A DNA stretch of 39,635 nt from Bacteroidota bacterium (GCA_021824145.1 JAKALM010000021.1:1-39635), one strand, 5' to 3'; numbered from the stretch's first letter, positions 7,521 through 16,512 are shown. Translations and numbers: made by a program. Notes: generated from the letters alone by a model not told the origin.

Positions 7521-7847
7521 ATGAATTCAATAATAGAAACATTATTAACAATAGCCGCTTTATTATTAGGCTCGGCAGTTGGCTATTCATTCGGAGCAAT
7601 GCAAAATGCAGCTCGTATTCAAAACAAGAAGATAAGCGATATCGGTAAATTAAAATCAAATTGGAAGATATTGCCAGGTTCGTTTGGTCGCATTTCTCTA
7701 TTATTAATAATACTTGCGCTAATTCAATTAAGCATACCAATGCTATTTAAAGGCAGTATTCAGTGGATTGTTTCACTTGGTATTCTTTTAGGTTATGGAT
7801 GGTCATTTGTAAGAAAATTAAAACAACGCACAGTCTATAAAAATTAA
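7521..7847 (+). CDS. Small membrane protein, function unknown
   Basis: A 108-residue protein with three hydrophobic stretches: about residues 5-27 (LLTIAALLLGSAVGYSFGA), 54-74 (ISLLLIILALIQLSIPMLF) and 79-97. A basic linker lies between the first two and the C-terminus is basic (VRKLKQRTVYKN). I do not recognise the family. An AAAGG Shine-Dalgarno sequence precedes the ATG. It lies 64 bases after amt behind a hairpin, in the same direction, so partial co-transcription with the ammonium genes is possible. Confidence 0.6.
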   Translation: MNSIIETLLTIAALLLGSAVGYSFGAMQNAARIQNKKISDIGKLKSNWKILPGSFGRISLLLIILALIQLSIPMLFKGSIQWIVSLGILLGYGWSFVRKLKQRTVYKN

Positions 7848-7919
7848 TATCAAATTTTAATGATTAAGTTAGTTTAAGGAAAATATTCAATATAATTAAT
7901 TCATTGAACTATACTAAGA

Positions 7920-8708
7920 TTATTGTTGACTTTTTATTTCCCAATGCCAGTGCCAAGGTTCGTATGCAACTCCCCATTGGTTATCTTTTGGATAAGAAAG
8001 GTAAAAGTTAAATTTGCTTGCGTTTTGCAGCATCCATTTATTTTCTGGAAGATTTTCAAAATCTGATTGCTTCTGGCCATCACTAAAACCGTTTATTCCA
8101 TCTTCGTTGCAAAAATCAATTGCATTATTAATTGGGCTCCCATGCTGGCTGTAGCCTGGCATAGCAATCCACTTTGCATTTTCCATAAGAGAATATTTTG
8201 CAGATGAAGTTAAATAATGAAAAAATAAATATGCTTGCCTTCCAGGCGAACGATAACCTGAATCTATGTATAATCTTTTACCGATATCTTTCTGCATTTG
8301 GTTCATCATCTTCAGATAATCTTTATAAGAATGTTCCGGACAAAATTGAATTCCCGTTTCTCTGTATCCGACCTTAACCGATGGAACTTCTATCAAATCT
8401 TTCGGCTTATCAATTGAATAAAATGGCCCCTTAAAACCAAGTTGCTTCGGGTCAATTTCAAATATTCGTTGAGCGAAATCTTTCTCATAGAAGTTTAAGC
8501 TGTTCATTAAAGTATCAAAATCAACAATAGTTCTTCTATCCTTAGGCATTTTATTCAATAAATCATCAAATTTTTGAGAAACTTGCCGGGCAACAAATCT
8601 TTGAACGAAATTTAATTTATTATAATCTGGTTTAATGAAGAAAAGTATTGCAATAAATCCTAATATAATTATTACAGCCGCTGAAACTGAGATTAAAAAC
8701 TTATGCAT
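7920..8708 (-). CDS. D-alanyl-D-alanine carboxypeptidase, VanY-like (peptidase M15B)
   Basis: A 262-residue zinc peptidase predicted to trim peptidoglycan peptides in the periplasm. An N-terminal membrane anchor or uncleaved signal spans residues 5-26. Family motifs are SGYRSPGRQ, then PGYSQHG...AIDF carrying the first zinc His and Asp, and EPWHWHWE with the catalytic Glu and last zinc His. The spacing between the first His and Asp is eight residues (HGSPINNAID), while the usual pattern SxHxxGxAxD has six, so the loop is two residues longer. It converges with the small membrane-protein gene downstream and has no obvious operon partner. The start ATG at 8706-8708 has only a weak Shine-Dalgarno sequence. 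Confidence 0.85.
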   Translation of the reverse strand: MHKFLISVSAAVIIILGFIAILFFIKPDYNKLNFVQRFVARQVSQKFDDLLNKMPKDRRTIVDFDTLMNSLNFYEKDFAQRIFEIDPKQLGFKGPFYSIDKPKDLIEVPSVKVGYRETGIQFCPEHSYKDYLKMMNQMQKDIGKRLYIDSGYRSPGRQAYLFFHYLTSSAKYSLMENAKWIAMPGYSQHGSPINNAIDFCNEDGINGFSDGQKQSDFENLPENKWMLQNASKFNFYLSYPKDNQWGVAYEPWHWHWEIKSQQ

Positions 8709-8989
8709 AATTTCTACTTATGGTTTTAAGTGTTATAAATTATTTGATTATAATTATAAAATTAAAATAAGAATTATTATTAAATGAATTAAACATTTTC
8801 TAAAATATTCGGATAATTTATATTAGGTCTCCATTTCATAATTTTAGCAAACACTAGAAGTTAATTTCAGATTTAAGAATATTATTTATCACAATTATAA
8901 GATTTCTCTTCAAAATAAGTAATCTAAACAACATCACAATGGCACTAATATTGCAAATATCAGTTTGTAGTTTTAATTTAACACTATAG

Positions 8990-9421
8990 ATGATAAAGAA
9001 ATTTTTCATATTGTCCCTTACTTTTGTATTCTTCGTTTCAATGACGATCATACCAATTAAATTATTTTACTGCAATATGGCGGAAACATATTCTTTCAAT
9101 AAATGCAAAATGGATATGAATTCCTCAACAGCATTAAATGACAATTGTACTAATGATGCTGCTGCCCATAGCAATGAAATAAGCTATCACAGCCAAGATT
9201 GCTGCACTATAAAGGTTATCGATTCAAAAGTAAAAGATAATTATCTAAGTGATGGTTCAAATATTACTAACCACATTCAATTTATTAGTATATTACCACC
9301 GCAAAATATTTCAATTGATTTAGTATCATATAATCAAACTAACAAAATTTATTTTGATACTTCTCCCCCGCACGTTTTAAACACTGACCTTTATCTACAT
9401 AACTCAACTTTACTTATTTAG
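8990..9421 (+). CDS. Secreted Cys-rich protein, HYC_CC_PP-like
   Basis: A 143-residue protein with an N-terminal hydrophobic signal (residues 5-23). It then shows LFYC (Cys28), single Cys at 39 and 53, a His/Cys cluster YHSQDCC (Cys71-72) and a late SPPH followed by LYLHNSTLLI. This order resembles the HYC_CC_PP family of Bacteroidota, named for its HYC, CC and PP motifs and often found beside metal efflux genes; the first motif is FYC here. It lies 100 bases upstream of cusA in the same direction, so a periplasmic copper-binding or sensing role is plausible. That role is inferred from Cys/His content and context. The family assignment is from memory and moderately sure. Confidence 0.6.
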   Translation: MIKKFFILSLTFVFFVSMTIIPIKLFYCNMAETYSFNKCKMDMNSSTALNDNCTNDAAAHSNEISYHSQDCCTIKVIDSKVKDNYLSDGSNITNHIQFISILPPQNISIDLVSYNQTNKIYFDTSPPHVLNTDLYLHNSTLLI

Positions 9422-9441
9422 AATTAAACTCCAATCACTTT

Positions 9442-9459
9442 CTGGTTTAATTAAACCAG
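9442..9459. promoter_or_regulatory. Perfect 18-bp palindrome upstream of cusA (operator candidate)
   Basis: CTGGTTTAATTAAACCAG is a perfect palindrome centred about 71 bases before the cusA start. It could be a repressor-binding site or the hairpin ending the upstream gene. There is no U-tract, which favours an operator. Confidence 0.4.
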
Positions 9460-9485
9460 CACCCATATTGTATTTTAAAAATTAG

Positions 9486-9506
9486 AAAAAGGACTTACGT
9501 CTTTTT
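9486..9506 (+). terminator. Terminator-like hairpin just before the cusA ribosome-binding site
   Basis: AAAAAGGAC (9486-9494) pairs with GTCTTTTT (9499-9506) with one bulged G and a four-base loop, leaving T-rich sequence at the 3' side. The cusA Shine-Dalgarno GGAG follows at about 9511. It could end the upstream transcript or act as an attenuator. The stem is short and AT-rich. Confidence 0.4.
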
Positions 9507-9521
9507 ATTTGGAGTTTATAT

Positions 9522-12500
9522 ATGATTGAAAAAATTATTGACTGGAGCGCAAGGAACAGATTCATTGTTATCCTTGCTTATTTGATTCTTGCTGGCATCG
9601 GGATTTACAGCGTTATAAATTTACCTGTTGATGCAATTCCAGACTTGTCTGACAACCAAGTAATTGTTTTTACAGAATGGATGGGCAGATCGCCTGAAGT
9701 AGTTGAACAGCAAGTTACTTATCCTTTAGTTTCTGCACTTCAGGGGATGGCACAAGTAAAAGCAGTGCGTGCATCTTCTATGTTCGGAATGTCTTTCGTT
9801 TTTGTCATCTTTAACGATAACACAAATATTTACTTTGCTCGTAACCAAGTTCTGGAAAGATTAAATACTATCCGTTCTCAACTTCCCCCTAGAGTAACAC
9901 CAACGCTTGGACCAGACGGCACCGGAGTTGGACATATTTTTTGGTATACTGTTGAAGGGAAAGGATATGACCTTGGAACTTTAAGATCAATTCAAGATTG
10001 GTATATACGCTATAAACTATCTTCAGTGGAAGGTGTCGCTGAGGTTGCAAGCATCGGCGGTTATGTAAAACAATACCAGGTAGATATTGATCCAAATCTT
10101 TTAAGAGCTTTCGATGTAACTACTTCTGATGTAATCAATGCCATTCAAAGAAATAATAATGAGGTCGGTGGAAAAATTATTGAGGCTAACGATGCAGAAT
10201 ATTTTGTACGCGGACAAGGTTATATTCAGTCAAAAGATGATATCGAAAATTCTTTAGTAAAAACTGGGCCGAATGGAGTACCAATTCTTATTAAAGATGT
10301 TGCTAAAGTTCAACTAGGCGGAGATATTAGGCGTGGTTCGCTTGAGAAAGATGGCAAAGGCCAAGTCGTCGGCGGAATTGTTGTAATGCGCTATGGCGAA
10401 AATGCAAAAGAAGTTATCGATAGAGTAAAAGAAAAAATTAAAGAAATTACTCCAGGCTTGCCTCCGGGAGTAAAAATAATTCCAGCTTATGATAGAAGCG
10501 TGTTAATCGAAAAGTCTATCAACACTTTGGAAAAAGCATTGATAGAAGCTGCCATTATTGTATCGCTAATGGTTGCAATTTTTCTACTTCATCTTAGAAG
10601 CATTTTAAGAATTATTATTGAGATTCCAGTATCAGTATTGCTTTCATTCATTCTAATGCATTTGTTTGGAATAACCTCAAACATAATGAGTCTTGGTGGA
10701 ATAATTCTGGCAGTCGGTGTAATTGTAGATGCATCAATTGTTATGGTAGAAAATGCTTACCGCAATATTGCAAAAGCAATGCAGGAAAACGGCAAACTTA
10801 CTCCGGAAGATTATAAGCGGATTTCAATCATGTCTGCAAAGCAGGTTGGAAGAGCCATATTTTTTTCTGAACTGATAATTCTAATTTCTTTCCTGCCAGT
10901 ATTTTTATTAACCGGACAAGAAGGAAAACTTTTTCATCCTCTTGCTTACACAAAAACGTTTGTACTCGCTTCATCTGCAATCGTATTGATAACGTTAATT
11001 CCTGTTTTAATGACTATGTTGATGAGAGGGAATTTCAGGCCGGAAAATGAAAATCCAGTTACAAACTTTTTCATTAAGCTATATAATCCGGTTATCCACT
11101 GGGTACTGAAACACCGAAAGACGACAATTGCAATAAACTTAATTGCCCTGCTTATAACAATACCAATGATTCTTCATACCGGTTCGGAATTTATGCCGCC
11201 GCTCGATGAAGGTTCAATTCTTTATATGCCGGTAACTCTTCCAAATATTTCTATAACAGAAGCTGATAGACTTTTGCAGGAAGAAGATAAAATAATTAAA
11301 ACAGTTCCCGAAGTTTCTTTGGTGCTTGGGAAAGTTGGCCGTGCTGAAACAGCAACAGATAATGCACCAGTTAGTATGGTTGAAACGATTATAAATCTTA
11401 AACCAAAATCCGAATGGCGAAAAGGAATTACAAAGGCAGATATTATAAATGAATTAAACGATAAACTGCAAATTCCTGGTGTTGTAAATGGCTGGACCCA
11501 ACCTATAATTAATAGAATCAACATGCTATCTACTGGAGTAAGAACCGATATTGGACTGAAAATTTTCGGTGATAATCTTGATACACTTCAAGAGTATGCA
11601 ATAAAAGCAGAACAACTACTAAAAACAGTTAATGGAGCAGCAGATGTAGTCGCCGATCGTTCTCAAAATGGGTATTACTTGGATATCGAACTAAAAAAAG
11701 ATGCTGCCGCAAGATATGGAGTTAGTATTGGCGATTTACAGAATATAATTGAGACTGCAATCGGTGGTGAAAATCTTGGAATAGTAATCGACGGAAGAAT
11801 GAGATTTCCAATCCGCATGAGATACCAAAGAGATTACAGAGATAATTTTGAAGCAATTAAAAACCTTATAATTCCAGTAAGCGCTTCTTCACCTGCTCCA
11901 GAAGGTGGAATGATTTCATCTTCAATGAATCAATCAAGTCCAAATAGTTCCGCTAGTTCAATGAGTTCTATGGGAACAAATTCAAGCTCATCAAATGCAA
12001 TTCAATCTGCTTCAACTGGAGTAGATTTTAGTTTACTTTCATCTGGAAAGAAAAATATAATTTATCTACCTCTTTCGGATATAGCTAATGTAAATGTAGT
12101 AAGCGGCCCTCCGATGATTAACAGTGAAAACGGAATGCTAAATTCTATAGTTTATATGAATGCGCGAGGCAGAGACATGGGAAGTGTAATGGAAGATGCA
12201 CAAAAAGTTATTGCAAATAAACTTCATCTTCCAACCGGCTATTCTTATTCATGGAGCGGACAATATGAAAGTAAAATGCACGCACAGAAAACAATTGAAA
12301 TCATAATGCCAGTTGTTTTTCTCTTAATCTTTGTGCTGCTTTATTTCACTCTGCATGATTATAAAGAAGCTGGCGTAGTAATGCTGTCTGTTCCGTTTGC
12401 TCTTATCGGTGGGATGTACACAATATATTTCATGGGATACAATTTCTCTGTTGCCGTGTGGGTTGGATTTATTGCTTTGTATGGCGTCGCAGTTGAAACC

Positions 12501-12884
12501 GGTGTAGTGATGGTTGTTTATCTTCATGAGGCTCTTGATCGAAAATTGAAAGAATTCCATGACGGCAAACGCGGTGAGATAACTAAACAGGATATTTACG
12601 ATGCTACTGTTGAAGGATCTGTATTAAGACTTCGACCAAAACTTATGACTGTCTTTACAGCGATGATTGGATTAGTCCCAGTCATGTGGTCAACTGGCAC
12701 CGGTTCTGACGTAATGAAGCCATTGACCGCACCAATGATAGGCGGACTTTTAACTTCTGCAGTTCATGTTCTTGTAGTTACTCCAATTTTATTTGTAATA
12801 ATGAAAGAACGTGCGCTTAAGAAAGGCAAATTAGAAATCTCTAAAATGGCTGGCTGGATGAAGGAAGGAGGAAAAGATGAATAA
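9522..12884 (+). CDS. cusA: Copper/silver efflux RND transporter CusA
   Basis: A 1120-residue heavy-metal RND pump that exports Cu(I)/Ag(I) using the proton gradient. It opens MIEKIIDWSARNRFIV and has the twelve-helix RND layout. TM4 carries GVIVDASIVMVENAYRN with the proton-relay Asp at 403. Three methionines align with the E. coli CusA metal relay (573, 623, 672): Met569 in LYMP, Met619 in SMVET and Met668 in RINMLSTG, each shifted by exactly four. This separates it from Co/Zn/Cd CzcA pumps. Odd feature: residues about 787-844 form a low-complexity insertion with 23 Ser and 4 Met in 58 residues, absent from E. coli CusA and placed in the second large periplasmic region. The gene overlaps cusC by eight bases. 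Confidence 0.95.
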   Translation: MIEKIIDWSARNRFIVILAYLILAGIGIYSVINLPVDAIPDLSDNQVIVFTEWMGRSPEVVEQQVTYPLVSALQGMAQVKAVRASSMFGMSFVFVIFNDNTNIYFARNQVLERLNTIRSQLPPRVTPTLGPDGTGVGHIFWYTVEGKGYDLGTLRSIQDWYIRYKLSSVEGVAEVASIGGYVKQYQVDIDPNLLRAFDVTTSDVINAIQRNNNEVGGKIIEANDAEYFVRGQGYIQSKDDIENSLVKTGPNGVPILIKDVAKVQLGGDIRRGSLEKDGKGQVVGGIVVMRYGENAKEVIDRVKEKIKEITPGLPPGVKIIPAYDRSVLIEKSINTLEKALIEAAIIVSLMVAIFLLHLRSILRIIIEIPVSVLLSFILMHLFGITSNIMSLGGIILAVGVIVDASIVMVENAYRNIAKAMQENGKLTPEDYKRISIMSAKQVGRAIFFSELIILISFLPVFLLTGQEGKLFHPLAYTKTFVLASSAIVLITLIPVLMTMLMRGNFRPENENPVTNFFIKLYNPVIHWVLKHRKTTIAINLIALLITIPMILHTGSEFMPPLDEGSILYMPVTLPNISITEADRLLQEEDKIIKTVPEVSLVLGKVGRAETATDNAPVSMVETIINLKPKSEWRKGITKADIINELNDKLQIPGVVNGWTQPIINRINMLSTGVRTDIGLKIFGDNLDTLQEYAIKAEQLLKTVNGAADVVADRSQNGYYLDIELKKDAAARYGVSIGDLQNIIETAIGGENLGIVIDGRMRFPIRMRYQRDYRDNFEAIKNLIIPVSASSPAPEGGMISSSMNQSSPNSSASSMSSMGTNSSSSNAIQSASTGVDFSLLSSGKKNIIYLPLSDIANVNVVSGPPMINSENGMLNSIVYMNARGRDMGSVMEDAQKVIANKLHLPTGYSYSWSGQYESKMHAQKTIEIIMPVVFLLIFVLLYFTLHDYKEAGVVMLSVPFALIGGMYTIYFMGYNFSVAVWVGFIALYGVAVETGVVMVVYLHEALDRKLKEFHDGKRGEITKQDIYDATVEGSVLRLRPKLMTVFTAMIGLVPVMWSTGTGSDVMKPLTAPMIGGLLTSAVHVLVVTPILFVIMKERALKKGKLEISKMAGWMKEGGKDE

Positions 12885-14193
12885 TCATTTCAAAATTAAA
12901 AATGCAAAATTCAAAATAATAATTTCAATTCTCGTTTTTATTTTAGTGAATTCTTTAGTTGAGGCACAATCGTTGGATTCACTTGTTACCGAAGCAATAA
13001 GAAACAATCCACAGCTTAAGTCACTTCAGTACAGAATTAACTCATCTGAGTATCGCTCTGAATCAGTAAACACACTTCCTCCGCCGACACTTGGAATAGA
13101 ATTCAATCAAATACCAACGAACAAATATAATCTTTGGAATGATGCTATTTCAAATTCACTTTCACTTTCACAGATGTTTCCGCTTGGCGGCAAATTAAAT
13201 TCTATGAGTGAAGTAGAAAAGAAAAATACGCTTGTCCAAAAAGATAATTACCAAAGCTATAAAATAAACCTGATTGCTCAGGTAAAAATGGAATATTATA
13301 CTTTGTGGCTGCTGGATAGAAAAATTGAAGTTCAGGAAAACAACATTAAACTTCTTAATGATCTAATTAATTCTGTAAATGTACTTTACCAAGTTAATAG
13401 AATAAATCAAGCTGATCTACTTACATTAAAAAGCGAAGCTGCTTCGAATGAAACACAACTTGTAATACTTCAAAATCAAAAAGAAGCTGAAATTTTCAAG
13501 ATGAACAAACTGCTTGGACGCAATTTGAATTCCACCGCAGTTTTTGCAATTAAAGAACTTCCGGCAGATACATTAACTTTGTCGCAAGGTAATCTTGAAA
13601 CTAAACTTCAAGAATTAAATCCGGAATTAAAAAAGATGAGCAGCATGGCAGCTATGAACAAAGCAATGATCATCTCTAACAATAAAGAACTCATACCGGA
13701 TTTGATGGTACAGGCGATGATAATGAGGATGCCTCAAGGAATGCTCTTAACTTCAAAATCAGATTTGTCGATGTTAATGCCTCAGACTGGTTATATGTAT
13801 TCTTTGATGGCTTCAATTACACTTCCATTCGCACCATGGTCTGTAAATAAATACAAAGCAAAAGATGAAGAATTGACAAATGAAATTGAAGGTATTGAAT
13901 ATCAGAAAGATGACATGAAGAGAGAAATGATTTCAAATTTGAAGAATGATTTGGTAAAGCTAAAAACTTCTTCTGATTTGATCAGGCTTGATTCAACAAA
14001 TGTAATTCCTTTATATAAACAGGCTGCTGAAGCTCAAACCTCGGCATATCAAAATAACAAGACGTCAATAAATACTGTTCTTGATTCATATCGAATGCTG
14101 CTTATGCAGGAAATGAATTTTTACATGGCTCAAGCAGATTATCAAATGACGCTTGCAGAAATAGAAATGGTTATCGGAGATCAATTTAAATAG
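12877..14193 (+). CDS. cusC: TolC-family outer-membrane efflux protein CusC
   Basis: A 438-residue outer-membrane channel of the Cus system. A signal peptide (to about residue 31, ending VEAQ) is followed by two long helical repeats typical of the TolC/OEP family, each with heptad-like spacing. No lipobox Cys is present, unlike E. coli CusC. The segment around residues 260-320 is unusually Met-rich (MVQAMIMRMPQGMLL, then MLMPQTGYMYSLMAS), in keeping with copper handling. Its ATG lies inside the end of cusA, with the Shine-Dalgarno GGAGG in the last cusA codons, so translation is coupled. cusB follows 33 bases later. Confidence 0.9.
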   Translation: MNNHFKIKNAKFKIIISILVFILVNSLVEAQSLDSLVTEAIRNNPQLKSLQYRINSSEYRSESVNTLPPPTLGIEFNQIPTNKYNLWNDAISNSLSLSQMFPLGGKLNSMSEVEKKNTLVQKDNYQSYKINLIAQVKMEYYTLWLLDRKIEVQENNIKLLNDLINSVNVLYQVNRINQADLLTLKSEAASNETQLVILQNQKEAEIFKMNKLLGRNLNSTAVFAIKELPADTLTLSQGNLETKLQELNPELKKMSSMAAMNKAMIISNNKELIPDLMVQAMIMRMPQGMLLTSKSDLSMLMPQTGYMYSLMASITLPFAPWSVNKYKAKDEELTNEIEGIEYQKDDMKREMISNLKNDLVKLKTSSDLIRLDSTNVIPLYKQAAEAQTSAYQNNKTSINTVLDSYRMLLMQEMNFYMAQADYQMTLAEIEMVIGDQFK

Positions 14194-14226
14194 TTATTGA
14201 ATAAAGATTTTAATAAGGATAATAAA

Positions 14227-15468
14227 ATGAAATACTTAAAAATATTTATAATAGTTTTACCGCTTTTCTTGCTGGCGGCTTGTTCAAACAAGCAAACAAA
14301 TCTGCAATCAGCTAGCACACAAGAAACTAAAACACTTTATACTTGCCCGATGCATCCTCAAATAATTTCGGATCATCCGGGAGTATGTCCAATTTGCGGA
14401 ATGCAGCTTGTTAAAGTTTCCAGCACTTCACAAAATCAAAATAATGATATGAAAGGAATGGTTACTTTGACAAACAACCAGGAAGTGCTTGCTAATGTTT
14501 CAACTATAAAAGTAAAAAAGGAAACTTTGCAAAAGCAATTAACAGCATACAGTCACTTAGATTTTGCAGAAGAAAATCAAAAAATGATTGCAGCAAGATT
14601 TAGCGGAAGAATTGAAAAGCTGTTTGTTGATAAAACCGGTGATTACATCAGCAAAGGAGAAAAACTATTTGAGATTTATAGTCCGGATTTAGTTCAAGCT
14701 CAAAATGAATATCTAATTGCTTTGGGAAATTCGAAATCACCGAACGGCAATAACTCACTTCTAAATTCTGCAAAGAAAAAATTAGAATTATTGGGAATTA
14801 CAGATGAGCAAATAAATGAGCTCGCAAAATCACATCAAGTAAAGTTAACATTAACTTATTTTTCACCTTACAGCGGAACTGTAATTGAGAAAAAGGTTGA
14901 AGAAGGAATGTATGTTAACGAAGGCAGCGAGATCTACAGCATTGCCGACCTTTCAACTATTTGGAATTTAGCAGATGTTTTTGAAAAAGATATAAGTGTT
15001 GTGAATGTTGGAAGTAAAGTGCAACTAAAACTTCAAGCTTATCCAGGACAAACTTTTGAAGGTAGAGTTGCATTTATTTATCCAGTTGTAAATCCGCAAG
15101 ACAGAACAATTAAAGTAAGAACCGTATTCTCAAATCCGCATGGATTATTAAAGCCTCAAATGTATGGCCAAACTATATTTGAAAAAGATTTTGGTGTTGG
15201 TTTAGTAGTTCCATCAGATGCAATTCTGTTCACAGGAAAAAGAAATATTGTTTGGGTGAAAATGCCTGATGGAATGTTTGCACCACATGATGTAACCGTG
15301 GGATTAAAATTTGATAACGGATATCAAATACTTTCAGGATTAAATGAAGGCGATGAAATTGCTGCAACTGGCGGATTCCTTATCGATTCAGAAAGCGAAT
15401 TGAAACAAAATGCAGGCAGCAATCAAATTGAAAGTAAATCTCAAAGTATGCCAGGAATGAAAATGTAA
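14227..15468 (+). CDS. cusB: Periplasmic adaptor CusB with N-terminal heavy-metal-binding domain
   Basis: A 413-residue membrane-fusion lipoprotein linking CusA to CusC. The ATG at 14227 is chosen over an in-frame TTG at 14197 because it follows AAGGAT and begins a clear lipoprotein signal, MKYLKIF...LLAAC, with lipid Cys19. Residues 38-63 form a heavy-metal-binding domain, YTCPMHP...GVCPICGMQLVKV, with four Cys, a His and two Met as ligands. An HlyD-like barrel/lipoyl core follows (KLFVDKTGDYISKGEKLFEI; the VEEGMYVNEGSEIYSI half), then the beta-barrel (LQAYPGQTFEGRV). The tail SMPGMKM is Met-rich. It is the third gene of the cusACB operon. Confidence 0.93.
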   Translation: MKYLKIFIIVLPLFLLAACSNKQTNLQSASTQETKTLYTCPMHPQIISDHPGVCPICGMQLVKVSSTSQNQNNDMKGMVTLTNNQEVLANVSTIKVKKETLQKQLTAYSHLDFAEENQKMIAARFSGRIEKLFVDKTGDYISKGEKLFEIYSPDLVQAQNEYLIALGNSKSPNGNNSLLNSAKKKLELLGITDEQINELAKSHQVKLTLTYFSPYSGTVIEKKVEEGMYVNEGSEIYSIADLSTIWNLADVFEKDISVVNVGSKVQLKLQAYPGQTFEGRVAFIYPVVNPQDRTIKVRTVFSNPHGLLKPQMYGQTIFEKDFGVGLVVPSDAILFTGKRNIVWVKMPDGMFAPHDVTVGLKFDNGYQILSGLNEGDEIAATGGFLIDSESELKQNAGSNQIESKSQSMPGMKM

Positions 15469-15531
15469 CTAAATCAAAAAATAAACTAAATAATTTGGCA
15501 GACGCCATTAACGTTAAGAAAGGAATACAAT

Positions 15532-15873
15532 ATGAAAAAACAAATTAAATTCAAATCAGTTTCCAAAATTATTTATGGAACTGCAATTATTACTTTGTTC
15601 TTGATTACCGGCTGCACAAAACAAAATGAAGCCGCAAAAGTCCAGCAGCAAAATGTTACTGAAACTAAAAGCTCAGTTGATTCAACAATAATCAGAAGCA
15701 AAGATGTTAATGTTGCATCCATCGATGTAAATAAAGACGGTAAAGTTTATCAATGCCAAATGGATTATGATGTAATTTCCGACAAAGCAGGAACGTGCCC
15801 AAAATGCGGAATGAAATTAGAAGAAGTAACAGTAAAACAAGCACAGGAAAATCTGAAAAAAAGTTCAATGTGA
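15532..15873 (+). CDS. Heavy-metal-binding-domain lipoprotein
   Basis: A 113-residue predicted lipoprotein: N-terminal helix with lipobox LITGC (Cys28), a polar linker, then YQCQMDYDVISDKAG.CPKCGMKLEEV at about residues 71-97. This is the same heavy-metal-binding domain that begins CusB, with a CxM..CPxCGM ligand set but Tyr replacing the His of CPMHP. It lies 63 bases after cusB in the same direction and probably belongs to the same operon. A copper-chaperone role like that of CusF is inferred; the fold is different from CusF. Confidence 0.82.
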   Translation: MKKQIKFKSVSKIIYGTAIITLFLITGCTKQNEAAKVQQQNVTETKSSVDSTIIRSKDVNVASIDVNKDGKVYQCQMDYDVISDKAGTCPKCGMKLEEVTVKQAQENLKKSSM

Positions 15874-15935
15874 TTTATCAAATTATTTATTAAATAAGAA
15901 TATTTTATGTTTCAGTATAAATCAAAAGGAATAAA

Positions 15936-16457
15936 ATGAAATATATTATTAGAACACTTATTGTAATTGCCGTTGTTGCAGCGGCTGGACTTATATTTTT
16001 ATACTCGGGCACATATAATATTAGCGCAATGGTTCCGCATAACAAAATAACATTGTGGATGATTCACAGGTTGACTGACAACTCGGAGGAGCACTATTCA
16101 AAAAATATTGTAGCTCCGAACTTAAATGATTCATCGATGGTAATGACAGGTTTTTTACATTATCGGGAAATGTGTCAAACTTGCCATGGTGCACCGGGAA
16201 TTGAACGGAGTGAAATAGGAAAAGGATTATATCCTCATCCGCCAAATCTCGCTCATTCTGCTAAGGAAATGCCACCTTCAATGTTATTTTGGATTACAAA
16301 AAATGGAATTAAAATGACAGGCATGCCAGCTTTTGGAAAAACTCATACTGATGATAAAATTTGGGATATCGTCGCTTTTTTGGAAAAGCTTCCCAATATG
16401 ACTAAAGAGCAATATCAATTGCTTGATGATGCTACAAAAGGTAAAAGCGTCGAATAA
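15936..16457 (+). CDS. Membrane-anchored monohaem cytochrome c
   Basis: A 173-residue protein with one N-terminal membrane helix (residues 5-25) and a periplasmic class I cytochrome c domain. Haem is bound by CQTCH (Cys80, Cys83, His84), with Met130 in KMTGMPAFG as the likely sixth ligand. The ending DDKIWDIVAFLEKLP is the usual C-terminal helix. It follows the cus genes in the same direction after 62 bases and ends at a strong hairpin, so it probably closes that operon. Its electron partner is not evident; periplasmic Cu(I) oxidation is one possibility suggested only by context. Confidence 0.88.
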   Translation: MKYIIRTLIVIAVVAAAGLIFLYSGTYNISAMVPHNKITLWMIHRLTDNSEEHYSKNIVAPNLNDSSMVMTGFLHYREMCQTCHGAPGIERSEIGKGLYPHPPNLAHSAKEMPPSMLFWITKNGIKMTGMPAFGKTHTDDKIWDIVAFLEKLPNMTKEQYQLLDDATKGKSVE

Positions 16458-16473
16458 ATATTTCAAAAAATAT

Positions 16474-16506
16474 TTGTGAAGACACCATAGTTTGGTGTCT
16501 TCACAA
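16474..16506. terminator. Bidirectional terminator hairpin between cytochrome c and M16 genes
   Basis: GTGAAGACACCA (16476-16487) pairs perfectly with TGGTGTCTTCAC (16493-16504), extended by two A-T pairs to 14 bp, with a five-base loop. The minus-strand side runs into ATATTTTTTG, a better U-tract than the plus side. It separates two convergent genes. Confidence 0.8.
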
Positions 16507-16512
16507 TAAACA

